A DNA stretch of 64,000 nt from Caulobacter sp. NIBR2454 (GTDB taxonomy: Bacteria > Pseudomonadota > Alphaproteobacteria > Caulobacterales > Caulobacteraceae), in assembly GCF_027474405.1 (NCBI RefSeq), contig NZ_CP114871.1, positions 1,559,001 to 1,623,000 on the forward strand, read 5' to 3'. Below the pieces are notes generated by a model, which did not search any database, was not told where the DNA came from, and saw only the letters and a list, made by a program, of their open reading frames with translations. Made by a program: the position numbers and the translations under genes. Every line of letters begins with the position of its first letter. The stretch's first letter is position 1. Below, piece after piece: positions 27,408-35,877 of this stretch.

Positions 27408-28685
27408 ATGCGCAGGTTCCGATCCGCCGACCCCGACTTTGAAGCCCGTTTCCAAGCCTTTGTAGGTGAACAGCGGGGCTCGCCCGACGATGTGGGCGCG
27501 GCCGTTCGCTATGTCCTCCAGGCCGTGCAGAACGAAGGCCTTCCCGCTGTGCTGCGTTTCACGCGTCAGTTCGACAAGATCGAGCTGAACGAGGAGACGA
27601 TCCGTGTCACCGCCGAGGAGATCGCCGCCGGCGCGGCGGAATGCCACCCCGAGGTGCGCGAGGCCATCAAGCTGGCCGCGTCGCGCATCAAGGCGTTCCA
27701 CGAGCGTCAGAAGCCGGCCGACCAGCGCTTCGTCGACGAGGCAGGCGTGGAGCTGGGCTGGCGCTGGACGCCGCTGGAGGCCGTGGGCGTCTATGTACCC
27801 GGCGGCCGCGCGGCCTATCCCTCGACCGTTCTGATGAACTGCGTGCCGGCCAAGGTGGCGGGCGTCGATCGGATCGCCATGGTCACGCCCCCTGGTAAGC
27901 TGGAGCCAGCGGTCCTGGCCGCCGCACAAGAGGCCGGCGTCACCGAGATCTGGCGTGTCGGCGGAGCCCAAGCCGTCGCCGCCCTGGCGTTTGGCGCGGG
28001 GCCCATCGCGCCCGTCGACAAGATCGTCGGCCCGGGCAACGCCTTCGTCACGGCCGCCAAACGTCAGATTTACGGGATCGTCGGGATCGACGCCTTGGCG
28101 GGTCCGTCCGAGATCGTGGTCGTGGCCGACGGCAAGAACGACCCCACCTGGATCGCCGCCGACCTGCTGTCCCAGGCCGAGCATGACCCCGCGGCCCAGT
28201 CGATCCTGATCACCGACGACGAGGCGTTCGCCGACAAGGTCGAACAGGCCATCGCCGCCGAGCTGGAGACGCTGGCCACCGCCAAGGACGCGGCGGAGTC
28301 CTGGAAGAACCATGGCGCGATCATCATCGCCCCTCTGGCCGACAGCCCACGCCTGGTGAATATCCTGGCGCCCGAGCACGTGGAGTTCGCCCTGGACGAT
28401 CCGGAGGCGCTTTCCGACCAGGTGCGCCACGCCGGCGCGATCTTCCTGGGCAGGCATACGCCCGAAGCCATTGGCGACTACATCGCCGGCTCCAACCACG
28501 TCCTGCCCACCAGCCGGGCGGCGAGGTTCCAGTCGGGCCTGTCGATCTATGACTTCCTCAAGCGCACCTCGATCGTCAAATGCGATCCGGCGTCGTTCGC
28601 GCGGCTTGGTCCGGCGACGGTGGCCCTAGCCACGGCCGAGGGTTTGCCCGCTCACGCCCGGTCGGCGGCGGTGCGGCTGAAGTGA
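27408..28685 (+). CDS. hisD: histidinol dehydrogenase HisD
   Basis: Zinc enzyme that oxidises L-histidinol to L-histidine in two NAD-dependent steps. The 425-residue protein shows [66 protein letters not shown] (zinc ligands near Q and H), PEHVEF, and [14 protein letters not shown]. All expected blocks are present. It overlaps the next gene (UPF0262) by four bases as GTGA. Other his genes are not in the window, so hisD is part of the murA-linked run rather than of a histidine operon. Confidence 0.97.
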   Translation: MRRFRSADPDFEARFQAFVGEQRGSPDDVGAAVRYVLQAVQNEGLPAVLRFTRQFDKIELNEETIRVTAEEIAAGAAECHPEVREAIKLAASRIKAFHERQKPADQRFVDEAGVELGWRWTPLEAVGVYVPGGRAAYPSTVLMNCVPAKVAGVDRIAMVTPPGKLEPAVLAAAQEAGVTEIWRVGGAQAVAALAFGAGPIAPVDKIVGPGNAFVTAAKRQIYGIVGIDALAGPSEIVVVADGKNDPTWIAADLLSQAEHDPAAQSILITDDEAFADKVEQAIAAELETLATAKDAAESWKNHGAIIIAPLADSPRLVNILAPEHVEFALDDPEALSDQVRHAGAIFLGRHTPEAIGDYIAGSNHVLPTSRAARFQSGLSIYDFLKRTSIVKCDPASFARLGPATVALATAEGLPAHARSAAVRLK

Positions 28686-29149
28686 GCGGTCCGCACGCCC
28701 TCAAGTCGATCGAGATCGACGAGGAATCCCTCGCCGCCGCTTCACGCGACCAGGAGCAGGAGCGGCAGATCGCGATCTATGACCTGATCGAGGAGAACAG
28801 CTTCCAGCCCGAAGGCGCGACCGGCGGGCCGTACGACCTGAAGATCTCGCTGGTGGAGAACCGCCTGGCGCTGGACATCGCCGGCCCAGAGTTCGCCTAC
28901 CGTCACCTGCTGTCGCTGTCGCCGTTCCGAACGGTGATCAAGGACTACTTCATGGTCTGCGAGAGCTATTATCACGCGATCCGCAACTCGACCCCGCAAC
29001 AGATCGAGGCCTTGGACATGGGGCGGCGGGGTCTGCACAACGAAGGTTCGACGCTGCTGCGCGAGCGCCTGGACGGCAAGGTTCAGCTGGATTTCGACAC
29101 CGCCCGGCGCCTGTTCACCTTGATCTGCGCCCTGCACTGGCGGGGCTGA
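28682..29149 (+). CDS. UPF0262 family protein
   Basis: A 155-residue protein of an alphaproteobacterial family without known function. Recognisable segments are [58 protein letters not shown], and [28 protein letters not shown]. The GTG start at 28682 overlaps the hisD stop. The next gene begins four bases after its stop. No signal peptide or membrane segment. Confidence 0.92.
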   Translation: MSGPHALKSIEIDEESLAAASRDQEQERQIAIYDLIEENSFQPEGATGGPYDLKISLVENRLALDIAGPEFAYRHLLSLSPFRTVIKDYFMVCESYYHAIRNSTPQQIEALDMGRRGLHNEGSTLLRERLDGKVQLDFDTARRLFTLICALHWRG

Positions 29150-29153
29150 TCCC

Positions 29154-29609
29154 GTGCTCGAGCTTCCGGGGGCGGTGCTGTTCGCCTGCAACTTCAACCG
29201 CGTGCGTTCGCCCATGGCCGAGGGGTTGTTGCGATTGCGGTTCGGGGACCGGATCTTCGTCGATTCCTGCGGACTGAAACCGGACCCGGCGGGGCGGGCC
29301 GCCGATCCCTTCGCCCGGGCGGTGATGGACGAGGTCGGCTTTGATCTTTCCACTCATCGCGCCAAGACCTTCGACGAGTTGGAAGACGAATCCTTCGACA
29401 TGGTCATCTCGCTGACGCCCGAGGCGCAGCACCGGGCGGTGGAGCTGTCGCGGGGCAGGGCGGTGGAGATCCTTTACTGGCCGACGATCGATCCCACCCT
29501 CGCGGAAGGTTCGCGTGAAGGCGTGATCGAAGCCTATCGCCGGGTTCGCGACGACCTTTCGGCCGCCATCCACAGGCGGTTTGGGACTGCATCGACGTTC
29601 GGCGGGTGA
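29154..29609 (+). CDS. low-molecular-weight protein-tyrosine-phosphatase family protein
   Basis: A 151-residue cytoplasmic phosphatase of the LMW-PTP/arsenate-reductase fold. The phosphate loop CX5R is C12-NFNRV-R18-S with PMAE following. The general-acid aspartate is in YWPTIDPTLAEG, where the family DP motif sits. Substrate unknown. The GTG start lies four bases after the UPF0262 stop, in the run hisD-UPF0262-phosphatase. In several alphaproteobacteria infA stands between this gene and maf; here only 48 bases separate the two and infA is absent. Confidence 0.88.
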   Translation: MLELPGAVLFACNFNRVRSPMAEGLLRLRFGDRIFVDSCGLKPDPAGRAADPFARAVMDEVGFDLSTHRAKTFDELEDESFDMVISLTPEAQHRAVELSRGRAVEILYWPTIDPTLAEGSREGVIEAYRRVRDDLSAAIHRRFGTASTFGG

Positions 29610-29657
29610 AACCGCTATATGGCGGCGCGTTTCGGCGCGTCCGCCGCTTGAGGGGCC

Positions 29658-30251
29658 ATGAGCCAGACTGAGAACAATCGCCCGCCGCTGGTCCTGGCCA
29701 GCGCCAGCCCCCGACGGCTGGACCTGCTGCGCCAGGTGGGGATCGAGCCTGATCGCGTGGCGCCGGCCGATATCGACGAAACCCCGCTGCGTGACGAGAC
29801 GCCTCGCCGCCTGGCGCTGCGTCTGGCGGTCGAGAAAGCCGAGGCCGCGGCGGCCATGGAAGCGGGCGCGGTCGTTCTGGGCGCCGATACAGTGGTCTGT
29901 GTCGGCCGTCGCATCCTGCCCAAGGCCGAGACCGAGGCGCAGGCGCGTCAGTGCCTGGCCCTGTTGTCGGGTCGCGCCCACAAGGTCCTCACCGGAATCG
30001 CCGCTGTCGCCCCTGACGGGCGCAAGGCCTCGCGCCTGGTGGAGACGCGCCTGCACTTCAAGCGCCTGACCGACGCCGAGATCGAGGCCTATGTCGCCAG
30101 CGGGGAATGGAAGGGCAAGGCGGGCGGATATGGCGTTCAGGGCAAGGCTGGCGCGTTCGTCATCAACCTGGCGGGCTCTTACACCGGCGTGGTCGGGCTA
30201 CCGCTCTATGAAACTGTGAATCTGCTTTCGGGACTTGGGTGGCGAGCATGA
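29658..30251 (+). CDS. maf: Maf family nucleoside triphosphate pyrophosphatase
   Basis: Hydrolyses non-canonical or modified nucleotides (dTTP/UTP or 7-methyl-GTP type). The 197-residue protein has the Maf blocks [17 protein letters not shown] near the N-terminus, ADTVV in [16 protein letters not shown], AKAxA-type helices, and [21 protein letters not shown] with the catalytic region, then [19 protein letters not shown]. The two subfamilies are not separated here. It overlaps the RNase gene by four bases (ATGA). Confidence 0.93.
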   Translation: MSQTENNRPPLVLASASPRRLDLLRQVGIEPDRVAPADIDETPLRDETPRRLALRLAVEKAEAAAAMEAGAVVLGADTVVCVGRRILPKAETEAQARQCLALLSGRAHKVLTGIAAVAPDGRKASRLVETRLHFKRLTDAEIEAYVASGEWKGKAGGYGVQGKAGAFVINLAGSYTGVVGLPLYETVNLLSGLGWRA

Positions 30252-31291
30252 GCGAGCGCTGGCTCTTTTTGGATCGAGGAATCGGCGAGACGCGCGGGCT
30301 GGTCGTGCATGATGGTCGACCGGAACGTCTGGTCATCGTCCGTGATGGCGACGATCCCATCCTGACCGAGGGGGCCCGTTCGGTCGCCCGAGTCCGCAAG
30401 ATTGAGAAGGTGATGTCGACCGCCTTCCTGGAACTGCCTGGCGGGGCGGAGGCTATCCTGGCGCTGAAGACCGACATGCCGCCCCTGGTCCAGGGCGGAG
30501 CGGTGGAGGTCGAGATCAAAAGCGAGCCGCGCAACGGCAAGCTGGCCGTCGCCCGCTTCATCGCCGAAGCCCAGGGCGCGCCGCGCCTGACCGCGGCTCC
30601 CACGGATCTGGCCGAGCAGATGATGCTGTGGGCCGACACCGAAGAAGTCTTCGAAGGCCCAGAAGCCCGCGCCGCCATCGACGAGGCGGAGGAGGAAGTC
30701 CTTCTGACCGTCCACCCGTTGCCGGGCGGCGGGACGATCAGCATCGAACCGACCCGCGCCCTGATCGCGGTGGATGTGGATCTGGGCGACCGGGGCGGGC
30801 AGGATTCCAAGAAGGTCACCCGCCAGGCGAACATGACGGCCCTGACCGTGGGCGCGCGTCTGATGCGGCTGAAGGGTCTTGGCGGCCTTGTGGTTTATGA
30901 TCTTGTGGGACGGGGCCATGACGGCCACGCGCTGCTGGGCGTGGCGCGCAAGGCTTTCGCGCCCGACAACCCGGGCGTGGCCATCGGCGCGATCAGCCGG
31001 TTCGGCACCATGGAGATGACCATCCCGCGCCGACGCCGCTCGGTGCTGGAGATCCTGCGCGGCCCGGACGGTCGTCTTACGACCACGACCCTGGCCCTGC
31101 GGCTGGTTCGGATGATCGAGCGGGAAGGGGCCTCGTCCCCTGGCGGGCGACTACGGGCGTTCTGCTCTCAGGCCGTTTCGGTTGCAGTGGAGCCTTATAT
31201 TCCCGCGGTGCGCGATAAGCTGGGCGCGCGGTTCGAAATCCAGATTTCCGATCGCGGCGGCCCCGAGTATCTGGAGGTGGTCAGCAAATGA
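30248..31291 (+). CDS. short ribonuclease E/G family protein
   Basis: A 347-residue member, much shorter than RNase G (about 490) or RNase E. An N-terminal S1-like segment ([20 protein letters not shown]) leads into the DNase I-like catalytic core. Metal-binding aspartates are in [14 protein letters not shown] and [12 protein letters not shown], matching D303 and D346 of E. coli RNase E. The C-terminal zinc link (CPxCxG) is missing, so tetramer formation would differ. The gene order maf-RNase-yacG is conserved in alphaproteobacteria. An ATG at 30248 overlaps maf; a GTG-like start nine bases earlier is less likely. Confidence 0.88.
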   Translation: MSERWLFLDRGIGETRGLVVHDGRPERLVIVRDGDDPILTEGARSVARVRKIEKVMSTAFLELPGGAEAILALKTDMPPLVQGGAVEVEIKSEPRNGKLAVARFIAEAQGAPRLTAAPTDLAEQMMLWADTEEVFEGPEARAAIDEAEEEVLLTVHPLPGGGTISIEPTRALIAVDVDLGDRGGQDSKKVTRQANMTALTVGARLMRLKGLGGLVVYDLVGRGHDGHALLGVARKAFAPDNPGVAIGAISRFGTMEMTIPRRRRSVLEILRGPDGRLTTTTLALRLVRMIEREGASSPGGRLRAFCSQAVSVAVEPYIPAVRDKLGARFEIQISDRGGPEYLEVVSK

Positions 31292-31470
31292 GCAAATCGT
31301 GCCCAATCTGCCGCAAGCCGACCGATGCGGCCTTTAAGCCGTTCTGCTCGAAGCGCTGCGCGGACGTGGATCTGCAGCGCTGGCTGGTGGGAAGCTATGC
31401 GGTCCCCGGCGGTCGCGACGAGGACGAGCAGGACGGTGTTTCGACCCTGCTTTCCGACGACGAAGAATAA
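31288..31470 (+). CDS. yacG: DNA gyrase inhibitor YacG (zinc-binding)
   Basis: A 60-residue zinc protein with C5/C8 (CPIC) and C20/C24 (CSKRC) ligands, then DLQRWLVGSYAVPG, which is the YacG signature. In E. coli it binds and inhibits gyrase. Its ATG overlaps the RNase stop by four bases, so it is the last gene of the murA-yacG run. The acidic C-terminal tail fits the family. Confidence 0.92.
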   Translation: MSKSCPICRKPTDAAFKPFCSKRCADVDLQRWLVGSYAVPGGRDEDEQDGVSTLLSDDEE

Positions 31471-31577
31471 GGCGTTCGACCGGCTGGACAGGCCGGTTTG
31501 TCTCTTCTATAGACGCGGCTCCCGCGAATGCGGGGACGGTTTTCGAGCCTCATTTGATGGCTTCGGACACGTTTCAG

Positions 31578-31653
31578 GCCTGGGTAGCTCAGTTGGTAGA
31601 GCAGCGGATTGAAAATCCGCGTGTCGCTGGTTCGATTCCGGCCCCAGGCACCA
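31578..31653 (+). tRNA. tRNA-Phe (anticodon GAA)
   Basis: A 76-base cloverleaf: acceptor arms GCCTGGG/CCCAGGC, D arm AGCTCAGTTGGTAGAGC, anticodon stem-loop GCGGA-TTGAAAA-TCCGC giving GAA, T loop TTCGATT, and an encoded CCA. It follows yacG by 107 bases. Confidence 0.98.
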
Positions 31654-31792
31654 CTTCCCCACAAGTCGATACGACCTAGGCCTGCGGCCGAAGCGCACGG
31701 GCGAATTCCCGCGCCGCGCTGCAACGTGGATATTGCCCAGCCGGGGTGATTTTTGCTGTTTTGCGACGGTTTTAATTTGTGCGGCGCAATGA

Positions 31793-31809
31793 ACCTAACG
31801 CCGTTAGGT
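31793..31809. promoter_or_regulatory. inverted repeat in the long exbB leader region
   Basis: ACCTAAC-GCC-GTTAGGT is a perfect seven-base dyad in the 465-base stretch (31654-32118) before exbB. It could be an operator. The surrounding stretch holds no gene; the only open frames are shadows of tRNA-Phe. I see no Fur-box-like sequence. Confidence 0.4.
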
Positions 31810-31877
31810 CGCTCAGGATCAAATATCTATCGTTGGAAGCCCTTGACGATGGGGCAATGGTTCGCCAAAGGACCATG

Positions 31878-31899
31878 ACCGCAATTCTGACATTGCGGT
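31878..31899. promoter_or_regulatory. second hairpin in the exbB leader region
   Basis: ACCGCAAT-TCTGAC-ATTGCGGT is a perfect eight-base stem with a six-base loop, about 220 bases upstream of exbB. A further G/C-rich dyad (GGCCC...GGGCC) follows near 31912-31940. These may be operators or a structured 5' leader; which one cannot be told from sequence. Confidence 0.4.
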
Positions 31900-32118
31900 A
31901 ATTCTCGGACGGCCCTCGGGTCGTTCGGGGCCCTCGCGCCTTCGAAACGCGGTTCCGGCCTCAGGGTCGGCTCAACGTTACGGGTCGGGCGCAGCGAAGC
32001 GGTGTTGGAGTCGAACTCAGACTAAGAAGTAGATTCCCGCATATTCGTAGGGTGGAGACGCTTTCGCGCGACGACCCTTGTGTCCAAACGTGCTAGACCA
32101 ATCAGGAACTGGCGACAG

Positions 32119-32913
32119 ATGCTCAACAAACGACTGACTTTCATTCTCGGCTTCGCCGGCGCTGCGGCGCTCATGGCGGCCGCCCCGGCCCTCGCTCAGG
32201 AAGCCCCTGCGACGATCGCCCACGCCGGCAAACTCACGCCCGTTCAGATGTTCCTTGACGCCGACCCGGTCGTTAAGGTCGTCATGATCGGCCTGGTGCT
32301 GGCTTCGGTGTTCTCGTGGGTGCTGCTGATCAGCAAGCTCTTCGAGTTTGGCTCGCTCAACAAGCAATCGGACAAGTACCTGGAATCCTTCCGCGGTGCG
32401 AAGTCGATCGCCGACATTGGCCGTCTCTCTTCCTCGGAAGAGTTCGAAGGCAACCCGATGGCCGACATGGCCGCCGCCGCCTCCGCCGAAATCGAGCTGT
32501 CCCGTCAAGCGGGCCTGCAAGTTTCCGGCACCCACCGCGACTCCACGCTGGTTCGCGTTCAAACCGCCATCAACGCCGTGCAAGCCAACCTGGCCAAGCG
32601 CATGTCGGGCGGCATGACCTTCCTGGCTTCGGTCGGTTCTTCGGGTCCGTTCATCGGTCTGTTCGGTACCGTTTACGGGATCATGAACTCGTTCATCGGT
32701 ATCGCGAACACCAACACGACCAACCTGGCCGTCGTCGCTCCCGGCATCGCCGAAGCGCTGCTCGCCACCGGTATCGGTCTGTTCGCCGCTATCCCGGCGG
32801 TTATCTTCTACAACTACTTCCAGACCCGCATCTCGGCCTACGGCACGCGCGCTGAAGGTTTCGTGGCTGAACTGACCAACGCGCTGTCGCGTCAGCTCGA
32901 CAAGGGGGCGTAA
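32119..32913 (+). CDS. exbB: ExbB-type proton channel protein (MotA/TolQ/ExbB family)
   Basis: Inner-membrane proton-channel subunit that powers TonB. From the ATG at 32119 it has 264 residues. A signal-peptide-like N-terminus (RLTFILGFAGAAALMAAAPALA, cleavage near ALAQ) is usual in long alphaproteobacterial ExbB proteins. Then come a first membrane helix (VVKVVMIGLVLASVFSWVLLI), a cytoplasmic loop, and the two C-terminal helices with SSGPFIGLFGTVYGIM and GIAEALLATGIGLFAAIPAVIFYN. The frame extends to a GTG at 32080, but the shorter form gives the natural signal peptide. exbD and tonB follow at 5 and 14 bases. Confidence 0.94.
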   Translation: MLNKRLTFILGFAGAAALMAAAPALAQEAPATIAHAGKLTPVQMFLDADPVVKVVMIGLVLASVFSWVLLISKLFEFGSLNKQSDKYLESFRGAKSIADIGRLSSSEEFEGNPMADMAAAASAEIELSRQAGLQVSGTHRDSTLVRVQTAINAVQANLAKRMSGGMTFLASVGSSGPFIGLFGTVYGIMNSFIGIANTNTTNLAVVAPGIAEALLATGIGLFAAIPAVIFYNYFQTRISAYGTRAEGFVAELTNALSRQLDKGA

Positions 32914-32918
32914 GGCCT

Positions 32919-33356
32919 ATGGGCGCCAAACTCTCTGGAGGGGGCGGCGGTAGGTTCAACATCGAGCAGAACAGCGAGATCAACGTCACGCCGTTCGTCG
33001 ATGTTATGCTGGTCCTCCTGATCATCTTCATGGTGGCGGCTCCGCTAGCCACCGTGTCGGTGGAAGTGGACCTCCCGCCTGCGGTTGCGCAAGCGTCGCA
33101 GAACCCGCCGAAACCGGTCTACATTTCGATCCAGTCCAATGGGGCGATCTATATCGGGGACTTCGAAACCTCGGTGGATACCATGGGCGCCGATCTGAAG
33201 AAGAATGTGGGCCGTCGCGACCCGACGAAGGAGCGCATTTACATCCGTGCTGACAAGCAAACCCGCTACGGGGCTTTCATGCAGGTGATGAATACGCTCC
33301 AGGACAACGGGTTTTACAGCGTGGCGCTCATCGGCGCCGATGCGGCAGCTTCGTAG
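32919..33356 (+). CDS. exbD: ExbD/TolR family biopolymer transporter
   Basis: A 145-residue bitopic inner-membrane protein. After a glycine-rich start comes NSEINVTPFVDVMLVLLIIFMVAAP, in which the aspartate of FVDVMLVL is the proton-carrying residue of ExbD. The periplasmic domain follows (VEVDLPPA, then YISIQSNGAIYIGD, and IYIRADKQTRYGAFMQVMN). It works with ExbB to drive TonB. Located five bases after exbB. Confidence 0.96.
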   Translation: MGAKLSGGGGGRFNIEQNSEINVTPFVDVMLVLLIIFMVAAPLATVSVEVDLPPAVAQASQNPPKPVYISIQSNGAIYIGDFETSVDTMGADLKKNVGRRDPTKERIYIRADKQTRYGAFMQVMNTLQDNGFYSVALIGADAAAS

Positions 33357-33370
33357 GGGTGCATGGTTGA

Positions 33371-34096
33371 ATGGCTGAAGAACAGCAAGAACCCAGGCGT
33401 CACTACGATCCGCTGACCGCTGAGGGAGGCCCGAAAAAGAAGGGCCTTGGCGCCTTCGGTGTCGGTGTACTGGTCGCCTTCGGGCTTCACGCTCTCCTCG
33501 GGGTCTACCTGTGGAAAGTGAAGTTCGAGCCGAAGTACAAGGAGTACACGGACGAAGCGGTGAAGGTGGACGTTATCAAGCCGCCGCCCCCGCCGCCTCC
33601 GCCTCCGCCGCCGCCGCCGCCGACCAACGAACCGCCGCCTCCGGCCAAGGTTCAGCCGCGTCCGCCGGCAAACGTCCCCCCGGACGTGACGCCGCCGCCG
33701 CCGCTGCCGATCCCGCCGGTGAAGGAACGGGTCGAAAGCCCGGCTCCGCCGGTGATCTCGACGGCTCCGCCGGCCCCGGCGGCTCCGCCGCGGCCTTCGG
33801 TGATCACGAACCCTGACTGGCTGCGCAAGCCGAGCGGTGACGACCTTGCTCGTTACTACCCGGATCGCGCCCAGCGGATGGAAGTGAACGGTCGTGCGAC
33901 TATCTCCTGCCAGGTGACCGCTCGCGGCACCCTGGAGAGCTGCTCGATCGTTTCGGAAGACCCGGCCGACTACGGCTTTGGCGACGCCGCCATCAAGCTG
34001 TCGCGGATCTTCCGGATGCGTCCGAAAACCAACGACGGCGCGCCCGTCGAAGGTGGCACGGTGCGGATCCCGATCGTCTTCCGCGTCCCCACCTAG
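33371..34096 (+). CDS. tonB: energy transducer TonB
   Basis: A 241-residue protein that transmits ExbBD energy to outer-membrane receptors. It has a cytoplasmic tail, one membrane helix (about 29-50, FGVGVLVAFGLHALLGVYL, with the histidine typical of TonB), and a very long proline-rich span from about 72, including 14 consecutive prolines. A globular C-terminal domain (about 150-241) carries YYPDRAQRMEVNGRATISC and a conserved C-terminal strand. It closes the exbB-exbD-tonB operon and is followed by a strong terminator. A second TonB gene at 43865-44578 has no exb partners. Confidence 0.96.
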   Translation: MAEEQQEPRRHYDPLTAEGGPKKKGLGAFGVGVLVAFGLHALLGVYLWKVKFEPKYKEYTDEAVKVDVIKPPPPPPPPPPPPPPTNEPPPPAKVQPRPPANVPPDVTPPPPLPIPPVKERVESPAPPVISTAPPAPAAPPRPSVITNPDWLRKPSGDDLARYYPDRAQRMEVNGRATISCQVTARGTLESCSIVSEDPADYGFGDAAIKLSRIFRMRPKTNDGAPVEGGTVRIPIVFRVPT

Positions 34097-34122
34097 GGTC
34101 CGCGAGAGCGAACAAAAAGAAG

Positions 34123-34152
34123 CGCCCCGGAGAGCGATCTCCGGGGCGTTTT
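34123..34152 (+). terminator. rho-independent terminator after tonB
   Basis: An eleven-base perfect stem (CGCCCCGGAGA/TCTCCGGGGCG) with a GCGA loop followed by TTTTC, 26 bases after the tonB stop. Confidence 0.92.
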
Positions 34153-34236
34153 CTTGTTATAATGCGCCCTTGAAATGACGCCTTGGCGCTTGATCCGAAG
34201 CGCCCGGGAGACTAAAGGACACCCCTCGCGAAGCGT

Positions 34237-34313
34237 GCCGCCTTAGCTCAGTTGGTTAGAGCGCTAGATTGTGGCTCTAGAGGTCCTCAGTTCGAACCTG
34301 AGAGGTGGTACCA
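34237..34313 (+). tRNA. tRNA-His (anticodon GTG), alphaproteobacterial type without G-1
   Basis: A 77-base cloverleaf: anticodon stem-loop CTAGA-TTGTGGC-TCTAG gives GTG, the T loop is TTCGAAC, and CCA is encoded. The acceptor stem is GCCGCCT/AGGTGGT with a G1-U72 wobble. The base at -1 is T, and the discriminator is A73 instead of the usual C73. The universal G-1:C73 pair of histidine tRNAs is therefore absent, as known for many alphaproteobacteria. Confidence 0.96.
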
Positions 34314-34324
34314 TTCGCTTGATA

Positions 34325-34350
34325 AGGCCCGGCGGCGACGCCGGGCCTTT
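34325..34350 (+). terminator. hairpin terminator after tRNA-His
   Basis: A ten-base stem AGGCCCGGCG/CGCCGGGCCT with loop GCGA, ending TTTCTC, 12 bases after the tRNA CCA. The T run is short but adequate for a tRNA transcript. Confidence 0.8.
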
Positions 34351-34476
34351 CTCATTTCAGCCATGGCCGAGCGCTCCTGGCGGGCGCCGGGCCGCCTGCG
34401 AAGTCTCTGGCGCCCAAAACAAAAGGCGGACGTCTATGACGCCCGCCTTGCTGTAGCGAAAGTTGTCTTGGCCCCG

Positions 34477-35877
34477 CTATTGCGGAGGCGTCCAGCCGCC
34501 GCCCAGGGCCTTGAACAGGACGATCTGATTGGTGGTCACCTGAGCCTCTGAGCTGGCCAGCTGGGCCTCCAGGGAGGCCAGGGTGCGCTGGGCGTCCAGC
34601 ACGGTCAGAAAGCTGTCCACGCCCGCGTCGTAGCGCATGCGCGCCAGGCGCAGGGCGTTGGCGCTTTGCTCGCGGCCGCGGCGCAGGGCGCTTCGGCGAT
34701 CCAGTTCGCGGGCATAGGCCGACAGGGCGGTCTCGGTCTCCTGCAAGGCGATAAGGTTGGCCTGCTCGAAGCTGGCCAGGGCCGCATCCGCCGCCGCGCC
34801 GGCCTGGCGCACACGAGCGCGCCCGGCGACCATGTTTGGGAAGCTCCAGGAGATCAGGGGCCCAACGTTGAAGGTGAAATCGTCACCCAGGTCGCCGGCG
34901 TTCGCGGCGAGCGTGGCGATTGAGCCGCCCAGGTTCACCGACGGATAGAGCGAGGCGGTCGCCACGCCGATCCGGGCTGTGGCGGCGGCCAGGCGGCGCT
35001 CCGCCTGGCGCACGTCCGGCCGGCGGGCCAGCAAGCCAGCGCCGTCGCCCACGGGGATCGCCGCCACGGCTTGCGGGATGGCGGTGCAATCGCGGGCAGC
35101 GACCGGAATCTGGGCCGGCGGCTGGCCGGTCAGGACCGATAGGCGAAAGAGCGCCGCATCACGCGCCGCCAGCAGCGGCGGCAGGGTGGCGCGGGTGCTT
35201 TCGACCTGGGTCGAGGCGCGGGAGATGTCCAGGCCCGTGCCGCGCCCGCTGTCGAGCTGGCGGCGGGTGAGGCCCAGGGTCTCCTCCTGCAGGCCCAGGG
35301 TGCGATTGGCCACCTCAAGCTGCACGTTGGCGGCGCAGGCGTCCGCGAAGGCGCGGGCGGTCTCGGCGGCCACCGTCAGGCGTGTGGCGTCCAAGGCCGC
35401 CTGGGCGGCGTCAGCGTCGGCGCGGACCGCCTCGATTGAGCGGCTGACCCGGCCGAAGATATCGACCTCGTAGGCCAGGTCGAACCCGGCCGAGAAGGCG
35501 TCGCCCTCGATGAAGTCTCCTGTGGCCAGGTTCTGTTGGCGCACACGGGCCGCCGAGCCCGAGAGGGTCGTGGACGGGAGCCGCCCGGCGCGGGTCTCGC
35601 TGAGCGAGGCGCGTACCTGAGCCAGGTTGGCCGAGGCGACGGCGATATCGCGGTTGGCCTCCAGCGCCTGGGCGATCAGGGAGTCCAGAGCCGGGGCCTG
35701 GAACAGCCGCCACCAGTCGCCGGCGGGCTCCTCAGCCGTGAAGGCGGGCGAGGAGGCGCTGACGAAGGCGCCCTGCGTCGGAACACCCATCGGCTTGACG
35801 TAGTCCGGCCCAGCCGCGCAGGCGGCGAGGACGGAGACGGAGGCGCTCAGGACGAGCGCGCGGGTAAGGCGGCGCAT
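34477..35877 (-). CDS. RND efflux outer-membrane factor (NodT/OprM family lipoprotein)
   Basis: Outer-membrane channel of a tripartite pump. From the ATG at 35877 it has 466 residues. A lipoprotein signal ends in LAACAAGPDYVKP, with lipidated cysteine at about 23. Two OEP repeats follow (about 60-260 and 270-450) with LIAQALEANRDIAVA and LLARRPDVRQAERRLAAATARIGVATASLYPSVNLGG, a classic block. An open frame continues to 36501, but that part is a shadow of the transporter gene. The ATG overlaps the transporter stop (TGATG), so it is the third gene of the operon. Confidence 0.95.
   Translation of the reverse strand: MRRLTRALVLSASVSVLAACAAGPDYVKPMGVPTQGAFVSASSPAFTAEEPAGDWWRLFQAPALDSLIAQALEANRDIAVASANLAQVRASLSETRAGRLPSTTLSGSAARVRQQNLATGDFIEGDAFSAGFDLAYEVDIFGRVSRSIEAVRADADAAQAALDATRLTVAAETARAFADACAANVQLEVANRTLGLQEETLGLTRRQLDSGRGTGLDISRASTQVESTRATLPPLLAARDAALFRLSVLTGQPPAQIPVAARDCTAIPQAVAAIPVGDGAGLLARRPDVRQAERRLAAATARIGVATASLYPSVNLGGSIATLAANAGDLGDDFTFNVGPLISWSFPNMVAGRARVRQAGAAADAALASFEQANLIALQETETALSAYARELDRRSALRRGREQSANALRLARMRYDAGVDSFLTVLDAQRTLASLEAQLASSEAQVTTNQIVLFKALGGGWTPPQ

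Noticed and set aside
31395..31724. Minus-strand frame containing GRNRTSDTRIFNPLLYQLSY
   Set aside because: It is an antisense translation of tRNA-Phe, another recurrent artefact.
33585..33630. CCG-rich tract as a possible microsatellite
   Set aside because: It encodes the polyproline spacer of TonB in frame and is explained by that function.
34252..34551. Plus-strand frame beginning in tRNA-His
   Set aside because: It starts inside the tRNA and runs through the terminator; no ribosome-binding site.
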